From NCBI RefSeq assembly GCF_042854845.1, contig NZ_AP031498.1:248001-312000 (forward strand): a stretch of 64,000 nucleotides of DNA. Reading direction: 5' to 3'. The DNA comes from Maricurvus nonylphenolicus (GTDB lineage Bacteria; Pseudomonadota; Gammaproteobacteria; Pseudomonadales; Cellvibrionaceae). Positions 43,965 through 52,718 of this stretch are shown one piece after another. Position 1 is the first letter of the stretch. Each line of letters begins with the position of its first letter. The notes beneath the pieces were generated by a model that saw only the letters and a program-made list of their open reading frames with translations, made no database searches and was not told the origin of the DNA. Position numbers and translations under genes: made by a program.

Positions 43965-44885
43965 ATGGACGGGGATATTCACATCTCCCTGGCTCAGCAA
44001 CAGGGCTTGTTAAACGATTCGGCACATTCGGCAGGTTTGCTAAATGCGCTGGCGATGAGTGGCGACCATTTCTCGATAGTTGATCGCAACTATACCTACC
44101 AAATTGTCAGTGACGCCTATCTGCGTGCCCACGAACTTGAGCGTGAACAAATTATTGGTCGCCATGTCGCGGATATGCTTGGCGAGGATATCTTTGAGCA
44201 GGTGGTTAAACCCAGTTTGGATAACTGCTTTCGTGGTCAGAAAGTACAATACCGCAGCGATTTTACCTTCAAAGGTTACGATGGCCTGCGGCATATGGAT
44301 GTGTGCTACAGGCCCTACCGCGATGTCAGCGGCGAGGTGATTGGTGCCATCGTTAGCGCCAGGGATATCACCGATATTCGCAAGGAAGTGGAACAGCTCA
44401 ATGCGCTGGCCCATATCGACAGTCTTACCCAGTTGCCCAACCGCAGTTACATTATCTTTCTGTTGTACAAAAGTATGGCTCGTGCTCATCGCGAGGGGCG
44501 CAGTTTTAGTATTGCTTACTGCGACCTCAACGACTTTAAGTTGGTTAACGATAAGTTGGGTCATCGGCAGGGTGACAGGGTACTCAAGGCGGTGGCAGAG
44601 CGGTTGCGCTCAGCTCTGCGTAGCAACGAGGAAATTGGCCGCATGGGCGGCGATGAATTTCTGCTGGTGCTCGATGAGCCACTGAGTAAGGAAGAGGAAG
44701 TCATCGTCAGTGAGCGCTTAAAACAGGCTCTGGCGGAGCCCTTCGTTTTGGGTGAGGAGGAGCTGACTCTGGGTATCAGCCTTGGCTGTGCCCGCTACCC
44801 GGAAGATGCGGAAAGTGCCGAAACCCTGATTCAGGTGGCCGATGACCGCATGTACCGCGATAAAGTCCAATCCCGTTACCGCTAG
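43965..44885 (+). CDS. PAS-GGDEF diguanylate cyclase
   Basis: 306 aa. A PAS domain (about residues 28-135: SIVDRNYTYQIVSDAYLRAH ... YRPYRDVSGEVIGAIVSARDIT) is followed by a GGDEF domain with HIDSLTQLPNRSYIIF, DLNDFKLVNDKLGHRQGD and the intact active site MGGDEFLLVL, so c-di-GMP synthesis is likely. No membrane segment is seen. With the PilZ gene it occupies the gap between hisH and hisF. Confidence 0.92.
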   Translation: MDGDIHISLAQQQGLLNDSAHSAGLLNALAMSGDHFSIVDRNYTYQIVSDAYLRAHELEREQIIGRHVADMLGEDIFEQVVKPSLDNCFRGQKVQYRSDFTFKGYDGLRHMDVCYRPYRDVSGEVIGAIVSARDITDIRKEVEQLNALAHIDSLTQLPNRSYIIFLLYKSMARAHREGRSFSIAYCDLNDFKLVNDKLGHRQGDRVLKAVAERLRSALRSNEEIGRMGGDEFLLVLDEPLSKEEEVIVSERLKQALAEPFVLGEEELTLGISLGCARYPEDAESAETLIQVADDRMYRDKVQSRYR

Positions 44886-45006
44886 ACCCTCTCCTCACTC
44901 CTGCAGAGCTGCGCTAGGCATGGGCGCCATGCACTGAATAGGCTACAATGGCCCCTTTTCAATTTGCCCTGATCGGGTTGTCCTGAAGTATTAGGTTTAA
45001 GCAGTT

Positions 45007-45780
45007 ATGGCTCTCGCAAAACGTATTATCCCCTGCCTGGATGTGGATAAAGGCCGCGTTGTTAAAGGTGTGAACTTTGTTGGTATCCGTGATGCCGGTG
45101 ATCCTGTGGAAATCGCCAAGCGTTACAACGAGCAAGGTGCCGATGAAATCACCTTCCTCGATATTACCGCCAGCCATGAAGGCCGTGATACCACAGTCCA
45201 TACCGTCGAGCAGATAGCCTCAGAAGTGTTTATCCCTCTGACCGTAGGCGGTGGTATTCGCACGGTGGAAGACATCCGCAATATGCTCAATGCCGGTGCT
45301 GACAAGGTCAGTATCAACTCGGCAGCGGTGAAGAACCCGGAATTTGTCCGCGAAGCCTCAGAGCGTTTCGGTGCCCAGTGTATTGTGGTGGCTATTGATG
45401 CCAAACAAGTCAGTGCCCCTGGTGAGCCGGGTCGCTGGGAGATCTTCACCCACGGTGGCCGCAAGCCTACCGGTATCGATGCAGTAGCCTGGGCGGCGAA
45501 AATGGCAGATTACGGTGCCGGTGAAATCCTGCTGACCAGTATGGATCAGGATGGCTGTAAGGAAGGCTTTGACTTGGGCGTAACCCGTGCGGTGAGTGAG
45601 GCTGTGTCTATTCCGGTAATTGCTTCCGGTGGTGTGGGTAACTTGCAGCATCTGGTGGATGGTGTGGTGGAAGGCAAGGCCGATGCGGTGCTGGCGGCCA
45701 GTATTTTCCACTTCGGTGAATACACCGTGCCAGAGGCCAAGCGCTATATGCAGGAGAGAGCGGTAGAGGTACGGCTGTAA
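45007..45780 (+). CDS. hisF: Imidazole glycerol phosphate synthase subunit HisF
   Basis: 257 aa TIM barrel. CLDVDKGRVVKGVNF carries the catalytic Asp near residue 11 and VVAIDAKQV the Asp near 130; VGGGIRTVEDIRNML and ASGGVGNLQHLVDG are the phosphate-binding loops. It forms the cyclase half of the HisFH complex. It is 1.7 kb from hisH, with no hisA in between. A TACAAT at 44944-44949 could be the -10 box of its own promoter, which would fit the separation from hisBH. Confidence 0.95.
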   Translation: MALAKRIIPCLDVDKGRVVKGVNFVGIRDAGDPVEIAKRYNEQGADEITFLDITASHEGRDTTVHTVEQIASEVFIPLTVGGGIRTVEDIRNMLNAGADKVSINSAAVKNPEFVREASERFGAQCIVVAIDAKQVSAPGEPGRWEIFTHGGRKPTGIDAVAWAAKMADYGAGEILLTSMDQDGCKEGFDLGVTRAVSEAVSIPVIASGGVGNLQHLVDGVVEGKADAVLAASIFHFGEYTVPEAKRYMQERAVEVRL

Positions 45781-45845
45781 ATTTACAGCCGTATAACGGT
45801 ATTTGGGGGCAAAGGTGCGGAGTATTGAGGCTCCGTCACTAGGCT

Positions 45846-46076
45846 TTAGGCTACGTTGCGCCCGTATTCTTCCAGTGTGCTGACAAACGACGTGCCGGCA
45901 CCGGTAATAAAATCAACAAAGTCACTGCAGCCAACGCGAGCATCAGAGAGATGGTCAAAAGGCCCTATGCTGACCCCTTCGCGTGTGGTGTAGTACCAGT
46001 AGTTTTCCTTCTGGAAAAATCGCTCAGTCCTTTCAGGCACTTGGTGGCCTTGTTCACCTTGACGAATTTGCATCAT
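45846..46076 (-). CDS. DUF6316-type small protein
   Basis: 76 aa. VPERTERFFQKENYWYYTTREG, VSIGPFDHLSDARVGCSDFVDFI matches a small conserved family seen in marine Gammaproteobacteria (DUF6316 as I recall it). It has no signal peptide or membrane segment and its function is unknown. It stands alone after hisF on the opposite strand. The 212 bases upstream of it to the next gene hold no feature I can name. Confidence 0.65.
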   Translation of the reverse strand: MMQIRQGEQGHQVPERTERFFQKENYWYYTTREGVSIGPFDHLSDARVGCSDFVDFITGAGTSFVSTLEEYGRNVA

Positions 46077-46288
46077 TTTTACAGCCCTTCCCAGCTTCGA
46101 CGGTTAAACATCACTTCCTGTGGCAGGTAATACCTCTGTCCGCCTGCGCTTTACCTTTACGGTAGAAGCACTGGCACACTTTAGCGGGTATTTTGCAAAC
46201 TGCAAGTTTATACCTTTGATATTAAAGCTTAGTCAGACAGGCGGGCAGGTGGCTAGATTGTTTGGGTATATCAGATATTGGCGTTTAG

Positions 46289-47167
46289 TTAGCCCCGATC
46301 TACACGCTGATAGCGATAAATCAAATTGGGTTCGCTCACAATATAGAGGTTACCTTCATCATCCATGGTGATGCCTTCCGCCTGGGGCACCGAGGTATTA
46401 AGGCCATTAAAACCGGCCTCTAAATCCATATAGCTGACGGTTTCGCCCTTGCTGTTGATCTCGGTAATCAGCTTGGATTCATCACTGAGTACCAACAGGT
46501 TGCCACTGTGGCGGTCGAAGTGCAGGCCGGACAGGTCATCAAACGAATAGCGGCTAATGTCCAGTGGATCGTTGATGCTGATATTGCGCTTGGCGTCCAG
46601 CAGGCCATCAATGGTCAGCAGGCGCATAGGGTCGCGCTCGCGCACGGCATAAACCGTCTGTTTCTCATGATCGACAGCAATGCCTTCAAAGCCCTTGTTG
46701 CCCTCGCCATTGGTATTGAGGGTGATTTGGGGCAGCTCACTTTTCACCAGGGTGCGGGTGTCTTTATCGATATTGGCCAGGGCCACCGTCTGCTTCCGCT
46801 CGTCGGCAATAATCAACTGGCCGGGGCCGGCGTAGGCCACCCCTTCGGTATCGCTAAAGCCTTCCAGCTCTATGGTACGCACTAGCTGCAGCTGGCGGTT
46901 GAGTTCCAGCAATTTGGTGGGCTGATTGATCACCACAAAGAAGGAGTCGCTATCGGGGCAGTAGGTAATGCCCGAGGCGTTATCCACAGTACCGGGAATA
47001 GTCACCGCTTCGGTATCGACCCGGTAATCTGGCAGCCAGACTGAGAGCGCCTGTTCGGCTTCCGGGGTTTGCCATTCATTCCATGCGTAATGGGCTCGAT
47101 CATCCAGATCCAGCAAGTGAGCGCCGGCCAAAAGCCCGCCAGCAATGGCAATAACACGGTACAACAT
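46289..47167 (-). CDS. SdiA-regulated family protein, beta-propeller
   Basis: 292 aa with an N-terminal hydrophobic segment, so it is probably exported. NASGITYCPDSDSFFVVIN, FSDTEGVAYAGPGQLIIADE, GNKGFEGIAVDHEKQTVYAV, DLSGLHFDRHSGNLLVLSDE and AEGITMDDEGNLYIVSEPN are successive blades of a YncE/SdiA-regulated propeller. Members bind ligands or have unknown roles. It is upstream of the YibQ-like gene in no clear operon (65 bases apart, same strand, YibQ first). Confidence 0.87.
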   Translation of the reverse strand: MLYRVIAIAGGLLAGAHLLDLDDRAHYAWNEWQTPEAEQALSVWLPDYRVDTEAVTIPGTVDNASGITYCPDSDSFFVVINQPTKLLELNRQLQLVRTIELEGFSDTEGVAYAGPGQLIIADERKQTVALANIDKDTRTLVKSELPQITLNTNGEGNKGFEGIAVDHEKQTVYAVRERDPMRLLTIDGLLDAKRNISINDPLDISRYSFDDLSGLHFDRHSGNLLVLSDESKLITEINSKGETVSYMDLEAGFNGLNTSVPQAEGITMDDEGNLYIVSEPNLIYRYQRVDRG

Positions 47168-47231
47168 AAGGATTCCCCAAGTGGTGAATCTATGTGACCG
47201 TTATTTAGTCAATCGGTTCCGAAAGAGAGGT

Positions 47232-48023
47232 TTATAGTGTGTTGTTGTCTTGCTCGATACGCGCCTGAGTGTCGATAACCGGCTGGAGTAGTTCGGAGAT
47301 GGACACCAGCTCAATGCCCTGGGCTTGCAGCAGTGGCAGGCGCTGCTCTAACAGATCCAGAGTTTCCGGGTAGGGGTGACCAATAGCCAGTGCATGGCCG
47401 TCACGCTTGGCCAGCTTGAGCAGGTAATCGAACTGTTTGGAGATGAACGCCTGGCTGCGTTCGTGATCGAGAAACACATCGCGTTCATCAGTGGGTAGTT
47501 GCTGGTTTATGGCGGTGGACATGGCCAGGCTGTCGGCGCTGGTGCGGCTATCGATAAAAAACAGCCCCTGCTGTTTCAACTCCGTCATCAGCCAGTCCAT
47601 CGCTTCCGGATTCTGGGTTAGCTGGCTGCCCATATGGTTGTTTACACCAATCACATGGGGCACGGCCTGTAAATTTCCGCGCAGGGTAGCGAGAAAGGTT
47701 TCCTGATCCATCTCGTCGGTAAGCGCTCCCTTATCCAGCGGTACACCGCGGGTGTTGGCCATGGGGGTGTGCAGCATAATATCTTTGCCTGCCTCAAAGC
47801 CCACCTTGGCCAGAGCGGCGCCGTTGGGGGTGTGGGGCAGAATGGAGAGCGTCACATTGGCGGGCAAGCGCGCCGCACGTAAACCGTTGCGCAAGCTGTA
47901 GCCAATATCGTCAATAATAATGGCGATACGGGCGGGTTTGCTCGCTGTCGGTGTTAGGGACTCCTGGGCCGCCAATTGGCCAAGGGGTAACAGCAGGGCA
48001 ATAAAAGCTAATAGGGTGCGCAA
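47232..48023 (-). CDS. Divergent polysaccharide deacetylase, YibQ family
   Basis: 263 aa with a signal peptide (MRTLLAFIALLLPLGQLAA). RIAIIIDDIGYSLRNG, LSILPHTPNG, ILMHTPMANT, GVNNHMGSQLT and FIDSRTSADS are the NodB-like core with His and Asp ligands of the divergent deacetylase family. In pseudomonads it lies near gpmI-envC-ctpA and the his genes; the his genes are near here but the other three are absent. A role at the cell envelope is likely. Confidence 0.88.
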   Translation of the reverse strand: MRTLLAFIALLLPLGQLAAQESLTPTASKPARIAIIIDDIGYSLRNGLRAARLPANVTLSILPHTPNGAALAKVGFEAGKDIMLHTPMANTRGVPLDKGALTDEMDQETFLATLRGNLQAVPHVIGVNNHMGSQLTQNPEAMDWLMTELKQQGLFFIDSRTSADSLAMSTAINQQLPTDERDVFLDHERSQAFISKQFDYLLKLAKRDGHALAIGHPYPETLDLLEQRLPLLQAQGIELVSISELLQPVIDTQARIEQDNNTL

Positions 48024-48085
48024 GGAGGTGATTCCGGCCTGAAATATGTTGGGCGACTATAGCATTTTTGCTGTGAAGGGCGTGA

Positions 48086-49345
48086 GTGTCAGATAAAATA
48101 ATGGCTGGCTTTTCAGTGAGTTTTCCTGCCGTGAGTGATCCCAAGTTTATTGAACCCGAACAGCTAGAACGTTGGTTTCAGCGTTTGGATCAACTTTTGT
48201 TTCACTACCGTGCGTTTTGGCAATTGCAGCCCTTCCATTGTTGTGAAATGGCGTGGCGTGATTCTCACCCACAACTCTGCGAGTTATTAGATGCCTTGAC
48301 TGATGAGGAAATCCTTGAGCTTGAAACTGATCACATTGCACTGATTAACCTTCTATCACCTTGGTTAGAGGACGCAAAAGCCTTGGCGGAGCTGGCTGAA
48401 TTACCAGCCCTTGAGGCGCGCGAATTAACGCTACCGCCTCGAACCGATTACGGTATACCCGGCCGTAAGTGGCAGCAAATTTTAGCCTTTGCCGGCACTG
48501 TACCTCAAAGTCAGAAACCGCTATTAGAATGGTGCGCGGGAAAAGGTCATTTAGGGCGGGTATTCGCTCTGGCTGATCAGCGATCGATAACCAGTTTGGA
48601 ATGGCAACAATCTCTCTGTAAGGACGGCGAAGAGCTGGCTAAACGCGCCCATGTGGATATGCAGTTTGTACATTGTGATGCGTTTTCACCACAAGCCGCT
48701 GGTTACATAGCATCCGACAATCACGCTGTTGCTCTGCACGCATGCGGTGATTTGCATACCTCCTTGATGCGCCATTGGTCGCTGCAGCAGGGGGGACGTA
48801 TTAGCGTGTCTCCCTGTTGTTATCACAAGCTGCAAGGCGAGGCTTATCAACCTATGTCGATATCTGCCCAACAGGGGCAGCTGCGTTTAAATAAAAGCGA
48901 TTTAAAGCTGCCGCTACAGGAGACAGTTACCGCCGGTGCCGGTGTACAACGTCACCGACAGACAGAGTTATTATGGCGTATGGCTTTCGATGAATGGCAG
49001 CGCGATGTTCGTGGAGTTGATGAATACTTACCAGTGCCCAACGTGCGCAAGAGTTTATTAACGGAAAGTTTTACCGAATTTGTCCGGTGGGCTGCTGAGT
49101 GTAAGCAGTTACCCGTGCCAACAACGCTGGAAGAAGACCGTTGGTTGGCATTGGGGCAACAGCGTTTAGAGAATGTAAAACGCATGGAACTGGTTATGCA
49201 TTTGTTCCGTCGTCCGCTGGAGCTATGGCTAGTGTTGGATCGCGCCCTGTATTTACAGGAGCAGGGCGCCAGAGTAGCACTGGGCGAGTTCTGTGAAAAA
49301 CACCTGACTCCACGCAATATTTTTATTCACGCGGAACGAATATAA
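48086..49345 (+). CDS. SAM-dependent methyltransferase (PF13679/GSTCD-like)
   Basis: 419 aa from GTG 48086 (ATG 48101 possible). The methyltransferase domain at about residues 150-260 has LLEWCAGKGHLGRVFAL (SAM site), HVDMQFVHCDAF, VALHACGDLH and RISVSPCCYHK, which match the methyltransferase family that includes GSTCD and TRM-like enzymes. The long N- and C-terminal parts are helical and unassigned. The substrate may be RNA or a small molecule; this is inference. Confidence 0.85.
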   Translation: MSDKIMAGFSVSFPAVSDPKFIEPEQLERWFQRLDQLLFHYRAFWQLQPFHCCEMAWRDSHPQLCELLDALTDEEILELETDHIALINLLSPWLEDAKALAELAELPALEARELTLPPRTDYGIPGRKWQQILAFAGTVPQSQKPLLEWCAGKGHLGRVFALADQRSITSLEWQQSLCKDGEELAKRAHVDMQFVHCDAFSPQAAGYIASDNHAVALHACGDLHTSLMRHWSLQQGGRISVSPCCYHKLQGEAYQPMSISAQQGQLRLNKSDLKLPLQETVTAGAGVQRHRQTELLWRMAFDEWQRDVRGVDEYLPVPNVRKSLLTESFTEFVRWAAECKQLPVPTTLEEDRWLALGQQRLENVKRMELVMHLFRRPLELWLVLDRALYLQEQGARVALGEFCEKHLTPRNIFIHAERI

Positions 49346-49351
49346 ATCAGT

Positions 49352-50242
49352 TTATCGGTGTTTGCTTTTGCGGTACTGATCCGGTGACAACCCTATAACC
49401 TTCTTAAACAGCCGCGAAAAATAATAGGCATCGTCATAACCCAGAGCGGCAGCCACTTGTTTGATCGACTGCAAGGTTGAGTCGAGCAGATAACAGGCGT
49501 GTTGCATTTTCAGGTTAATAAAATACTGAATCGGTGAATAACCGGTTAGCGCCTTAAAACGTTTGGAAAAGTGATACTTCGACAGCTTGCTGTTCTCCGC
49601 CAGGCTATCCAGATTTAACTGGCCATGCAGATGCTCATTCATAAACGCCCGCACCCGGTCCAGGTCAATTTGTTTACCGCTTTTTGAGCGCTGTTGGCGT
49701 ACCAGTAGTGCCAGATAGCTCAGCAGTTGTTGCAGTTCATGGCAACCGTGAATAAACGACGCCAGGTTGTAACCGCTGTGACGCAGGCTGAATAAATCCT
49801 CAAACTCACTGATGAGTCGGGGTTGTAAACCGATTGCAGTGACTGGCGATGGCATATCCATATGGGTACAAAAAGCATCGCTCAATAGTCCATCAAAATG
49901 CATCCAGTAAATCGACCAGGGGTAACGGCTGTGGGATACATAGCGGTGGGGTAAATCCTTCGGCAGCAAGATCAGATCGCCGGCGCGGATGCGGTAGTGC
50001 TTGCTGCTCTGGTTATCATCGCCAAGGGTGAGAGTGCCTCGACCACTGGTGCAGTAAATCAGCAGGTAGTTACTGTGGGATTCCCGCAGCATCTGGTGCT
50101 GTTCGGCCTTGGGATAGTAGCCCATGGCGACCGGATACAGGTTCTGGGTCAGCGGGTTAGCGGCCAGCTGATCAATCAGTGATTGCGGAGTTAAAAACCG
50201 AATCCCTTCAGAGGGAAGCGGCCAGTTAGAAGTGATCTGCAT
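49352..50242 (-). CDS. mmsR: AraC-family regulator, MmsR-like
   Basis: 296 aa. A cupin sensor (YLLIYCTSGRGTLTLGDDN ... RAGDLILLPKDLPHRYV) is followed by two helix-turn-helix units (LDSLAENSKLSKYHFSKRFKALTG and IKQVAAALGYDDAYYFSRLFKKVIG). It is divergent from the valine catabolic operon across 256 bases, as mmsR is from mmsAB in Pseudomonas, so it is likely its activator. The gene name rests on context plus family. Confidence 0.8.
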   Translation of the reverse strand: MQITSNWPLPSEGIRFLTPQSLIDQLAANPLTQNLYPVAMGYYPKAEQHQMLRESHSNYLLIYCTSGRGTLTLGDDNQSSKHYRIRAGDLILLPKDLPHRYVSHSRYPWSIYWMHFDGLLSDAFCTHMDMPSPVTAIGLQPRLISEFEDLFSLRHSGYNLASFIHGCHELQQLLSYLALLVRQQRSKSGKQIDLDRVRAFMNEHLHGQLNLDSLAENSKLSKYHFSKRFKALTGYSPIQYFINLKMQHACYLLDSTLQSIKQVAAALGYDDAYYFSRLFKKVIGLSPDQYRKSKHR

Positions 50243-50498
50243 TTTAACTGATTGATCTGTAAGGTATTTTTAGTAAGTTAGACGCCGTTGCCTGCTTTTT
50301 ATTCTAGCTCAAAAGGCGCAAGATAATCCATTAATTGGCCAATATCGTCAATCCAGCCTGTCGGGGCAGTATGTTTATATAGACGGTTACAGTTGCGCTT
50401 ACTAGTCGCTAATACAAAGCTTGCTAGGCACTACACTGTAAAGAGCGAGATCAGGACCGTTAGGTCGGTCAATAGACGCAAGAATAAGAGACGAGTGT

Positions 50499-51665
50499 AT
50501 GGACTTTAATCTGAACGAAGAACAGCTGGCCTTCCAGGAAGCTGCCCGTGCCTTTGCCCAGGGAGAAATGGCTCCCCTGGCGGCCGAATGGGACGAGAAG
50601 AAAATCTTCCCAACCGATGTAATCGCCAAGGCCGGTGAGCTGGGTTTCTGTGGCATGTACACGCCGATGGAACTGGGTGGCATGGGCCTGTCCCGTTTGG
50701 ATACTGCGATTATTCTCGAAGAGTTAGCCGCCGGTTGTACCTCTACCGCTGCGTTTATCTCTATCCACAATATGGCCACCTGGATGATCGCCACCTGGGG
50801 CACCGATGCCGTTAAGAACGAGTGGTGTGGTGACTTGGCTTTGGGTCAAAAACTGGCTTCCTACTGCCTAACTGAGCCCGGTGCCGGTAGTGATGCGGCT
50901 TCTCTGCGTACCAGCGCCAAAAAAGATGGCGACGAGTATGTGATTAACGGCAGTAAAATGTTTATCAGTGGTGCCGGCAGTACCGACGTATTGGTCCTGA
51001 TGGCGCGTACCGGTTCGCAAGAAGATGGCGCTCGCGGCATTAGTGCCTTTGCCGTACCGGCTAATCTGCCCGGCATTAGCTACGGAAAAAATGAAGACAA
51101 AATGGGTTGGAACTCCCAGCCGACCAAAGCCATCTCCTTTGAAGATGTTCGCATCCCAGCACAAAACCTGCTGGGCAGCGAAGGCGAAGGTTTTAAAATC
51201 GCCATGAAAGGTTTGGACGGCGGCCGCATTAATATTGCCACCTGTTCTATCGGTGCGGCACAAGCCTGTATCGATCACACCCAGGCTTATATGCATGAGC
51301 GTAAACAGTTTGGTCAATCCATTGCCAACTTCCAGGCCCTGCAATTTAAACTCGCCGATATGGTGATTGACCTGGTAGCCGCTCGCCAAATGATTCGCTT
51401 GGCGGCGAGCAAACTCGACGCCAACGACGCCGATAAAACCACCTACTGTGCCATGGCCAAACGCTTTGCCACCGATGTCGGTTTTGAAGTCTGTAACAAC
51501 GCTATTCAGCTGCACGGTGGTTACGGTTACATTAAAGAGTACCCCATCGAGCGCTTTATGCGCGATGCCCGTGTGCACCAGATTTTAGAAGGCACCAACG
51601 AAGTGATGCGTATGATCACTGCCCGTCGTGTGCTGGAAGAAGGTGCAACCGAAGCTATTCGTTAA
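50499..51665 (+). CDS. Acyl-CoA dehydrogenase, probable isobutyryl-CoA dehydrogenase
   Basis: 388 aa, full length. SYCLTEPGAGSDAASL is the FAD/substrate loop, MKGLDGGRINIATCSIGAA and RKQFGQSIANFQALQFKLADM follow, and QILEGTNEVMRM carries the catalytic Glu. The operon with HIB-CoA hydrolase and mmsB points to isobutyryl-CoA to methacrylyl-CoA, step three of valine degradation. An MmsR-like activator is divergent. The general family is certain; substrate is from context. Confidence 0.92.
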   Translation: MDFNLNEEQLAFQEAARAFAQGEMAPLAAEWDEKKIFPTDVIAKAGELGFCGMYTPMELGGMGLSRLDTAIILEELAAGCTSTAAFISIHNMATWMIATWGTDAVKNEWCGDLALGQKLASYCLTEPGAGSDAASLRTSAKKDGDEYVINGSKMFISGAGSTDVLVLMARTGSQEDGARGISAFAVPANLPGISYGKNEDKMGWNSQPTKAISFEDVRIPAQNLLGSEGEGFKIAMKGLDGGRINIATCSIGAAQACIDHTQAYMHERKQFGQSIANFQALQFKLADMVIDLVAARQMIRLAASKLDANDADKTTYCAMAKRFATDVGFEVCNNAIQLHGGYGYIKEYPIERFMRDARVHQILEGTNEVMRMITARRVLEEGATEAIR

Positions 51666-51700
51666 TTCAAGTAAGAAAAAGACAACAACAGGTTCCCAAC

Positions 51701-52477
51701 ATGTCTGACCTATTAAAGATCGAAAAACGTGGCCGCGTTGCCATCATTACGTTTAACAATCCTCCAGCCAATACCTGGACCCCAGAAAGCCTGCGTTTCC
51801 TGGAGCAAACCGTTAACGAACTGAACGAAGATAAAGACAATTTCGCCCTGATCCTGACCAGCGAAAGCGAAAAGTTCTTCAGTGCCGGTGCCGATCTGAA
51901 CCGTTTTAACCATGACGACAAAGCTGAGTCGTTTGAGTTCTCCCTGGCTTTTGGTGAAGCTTTCGAAGCCCTGTCTAACTATCAGGGTGTATCCATTGCG
52001 GCCATTACCGGTTACGCCATGGGCGGTGGTTTGGAAGTGGCGCTGTCTTGTGATGTGCGTATCTGTGAAGAGCAGTCACAAATGGCGCTGCCAGAAGCCG
52101 CTGTTGGCCTGTTGCCTTGTGGCCTGGGTTCTCAGCAGTTGTCCTGGTTGGTGGGTGAACAGTGGGCCAAGCGTATGATTCTGTTGGGCGAGCGTTTGAA
52201 GTCAGATAAAGCACTGGAAATCGGCTTGGTATCCGAAGTGGTTCCAACCGGCAACGCGCTGGAAAAAGCCCTGGAACTGGCCACTAAAGTAGAAGGCCAG
52301 TCACCTACGTCTGTGCGTTTCTGTAAAGAGCTGATTATGGCGGGTCGTAGCGGCAACATCACCGACGTTTATGCCAAAGAGCGCGAGCTGTTTGTCAAAC
52401 TGTGGGACACTAAAGATCAGAAAGAAGGCGTAAGCGCCTTTATCGAAAAACGTAAGCCCGAGTGGAAAAACGCTTAA
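51701..52477 (+). CDS. Enoyl-CoA hydratase/isomerase (crotonase) family
   Basis: 258 aa. FFSAGADLNRF is the oxyanion-hole segment, GGGLEVALSCDVRICEEQSQMALPEAAVGL contains both glutamates used by hydratases, and the trimerisation helix is present. In this operon it would hydrate methacrylyl-CoA to 3-hydroxyisobutyryl-CoA. It is 35 bases from the dehydrogenase gene. A large hairpin follows, so the downstream part of the pathway may be partly uncoupled. Confidence 0.92.
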   Translation: MSDLLKIEKRGRVAIITFNNPPANTWTPESLRFLEQTVNELNEDKDNFALILTSESEKFFSAGADLNRFNHDDKAESFEFSLAFGEAFEALSNYQGVSIAAITGYAMGGGLEVALSCDVRICEEQSQMALPEAAVGLLPCGLGSQQLSWLVGEQWAKRMILLGERLKSDKALEIGLVSEVVPTGNALEKALELATKVEGQSPTSVRFCKELIMAGRSGNITDVYAKERELFVKLWDTKDQKEGVSAFIEKRKPEWKNA

Positions 52478-52501
52478 GGGTTTATGTAAACGGTTGGGCT
52501 G

Positions 52502-52573
52502 CCGCTGCAGATGTTGAGTAAAAGAATTTTTAGGTGCGCTAAAAAATCTAACATCTGCAGCGGTGGCTTTTTT
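52502..52573 (+). terminator. Long inverted repeat with T-tract (terminator or attenuator)
   Basis: CCGCTGCAGATGTT (52502-52515) pairs perfectly with 52550-52563; inside it AGAATTTTTA and TAAAAAATCT can extend the stem. T6 follows at 52568-52573. It sits between the crotonase and HIB-CoA hydrolase genes of the valine operon. Confidence 0.8.
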
Positions 52574-52622
52574 GAATCTTGTTGTAGCTGCATTCGTTCG
52601 CAGTATGACTAACTATATTTAT

Positions 52623-52648
52623 GTCATTCCCGCGCAGGCGGGAATCCA
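52623..52648. repeat. Dispersed palindromic repeat (GTCATTCCCGC...GCGGGAATCCA type)
   Basis: TTCCCGC-GCAG-GCGGGAA within GTCATTCCCG...GGAATCCA matches a short palindromic repeat found scattered between genes in many Proteobacteria. It lies in the 241-base gap between two valine genes. Confidence 0.75.
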
Positions 52649-52718
52649 GTGGCCCTTAAGTAGTTAATTAAACACTACAGAAGCCACGGGATGCACAAAC
52701 TAAAAAGAGAGGAACCCC

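Noticed and set aside
44040..44564. 174-codon minus-strand frame in the PAS-GGDEF gene
   Set aside because: Opposite a clear PAS-GGDEF gene; could not be hisA because no barrel motifs are present.
43394..44885. Recent gene transfer into the his operon
   Set aside because: Base composition and codon use look like the surroundings; only the hairpins hint at rearrangement, so transfer is not claimed.
50868..51578. 236-codon open frame opposite the acyl-CoA dehydrogenase gene
   Set aside because: Antisense shadow; no domain, no RBS.
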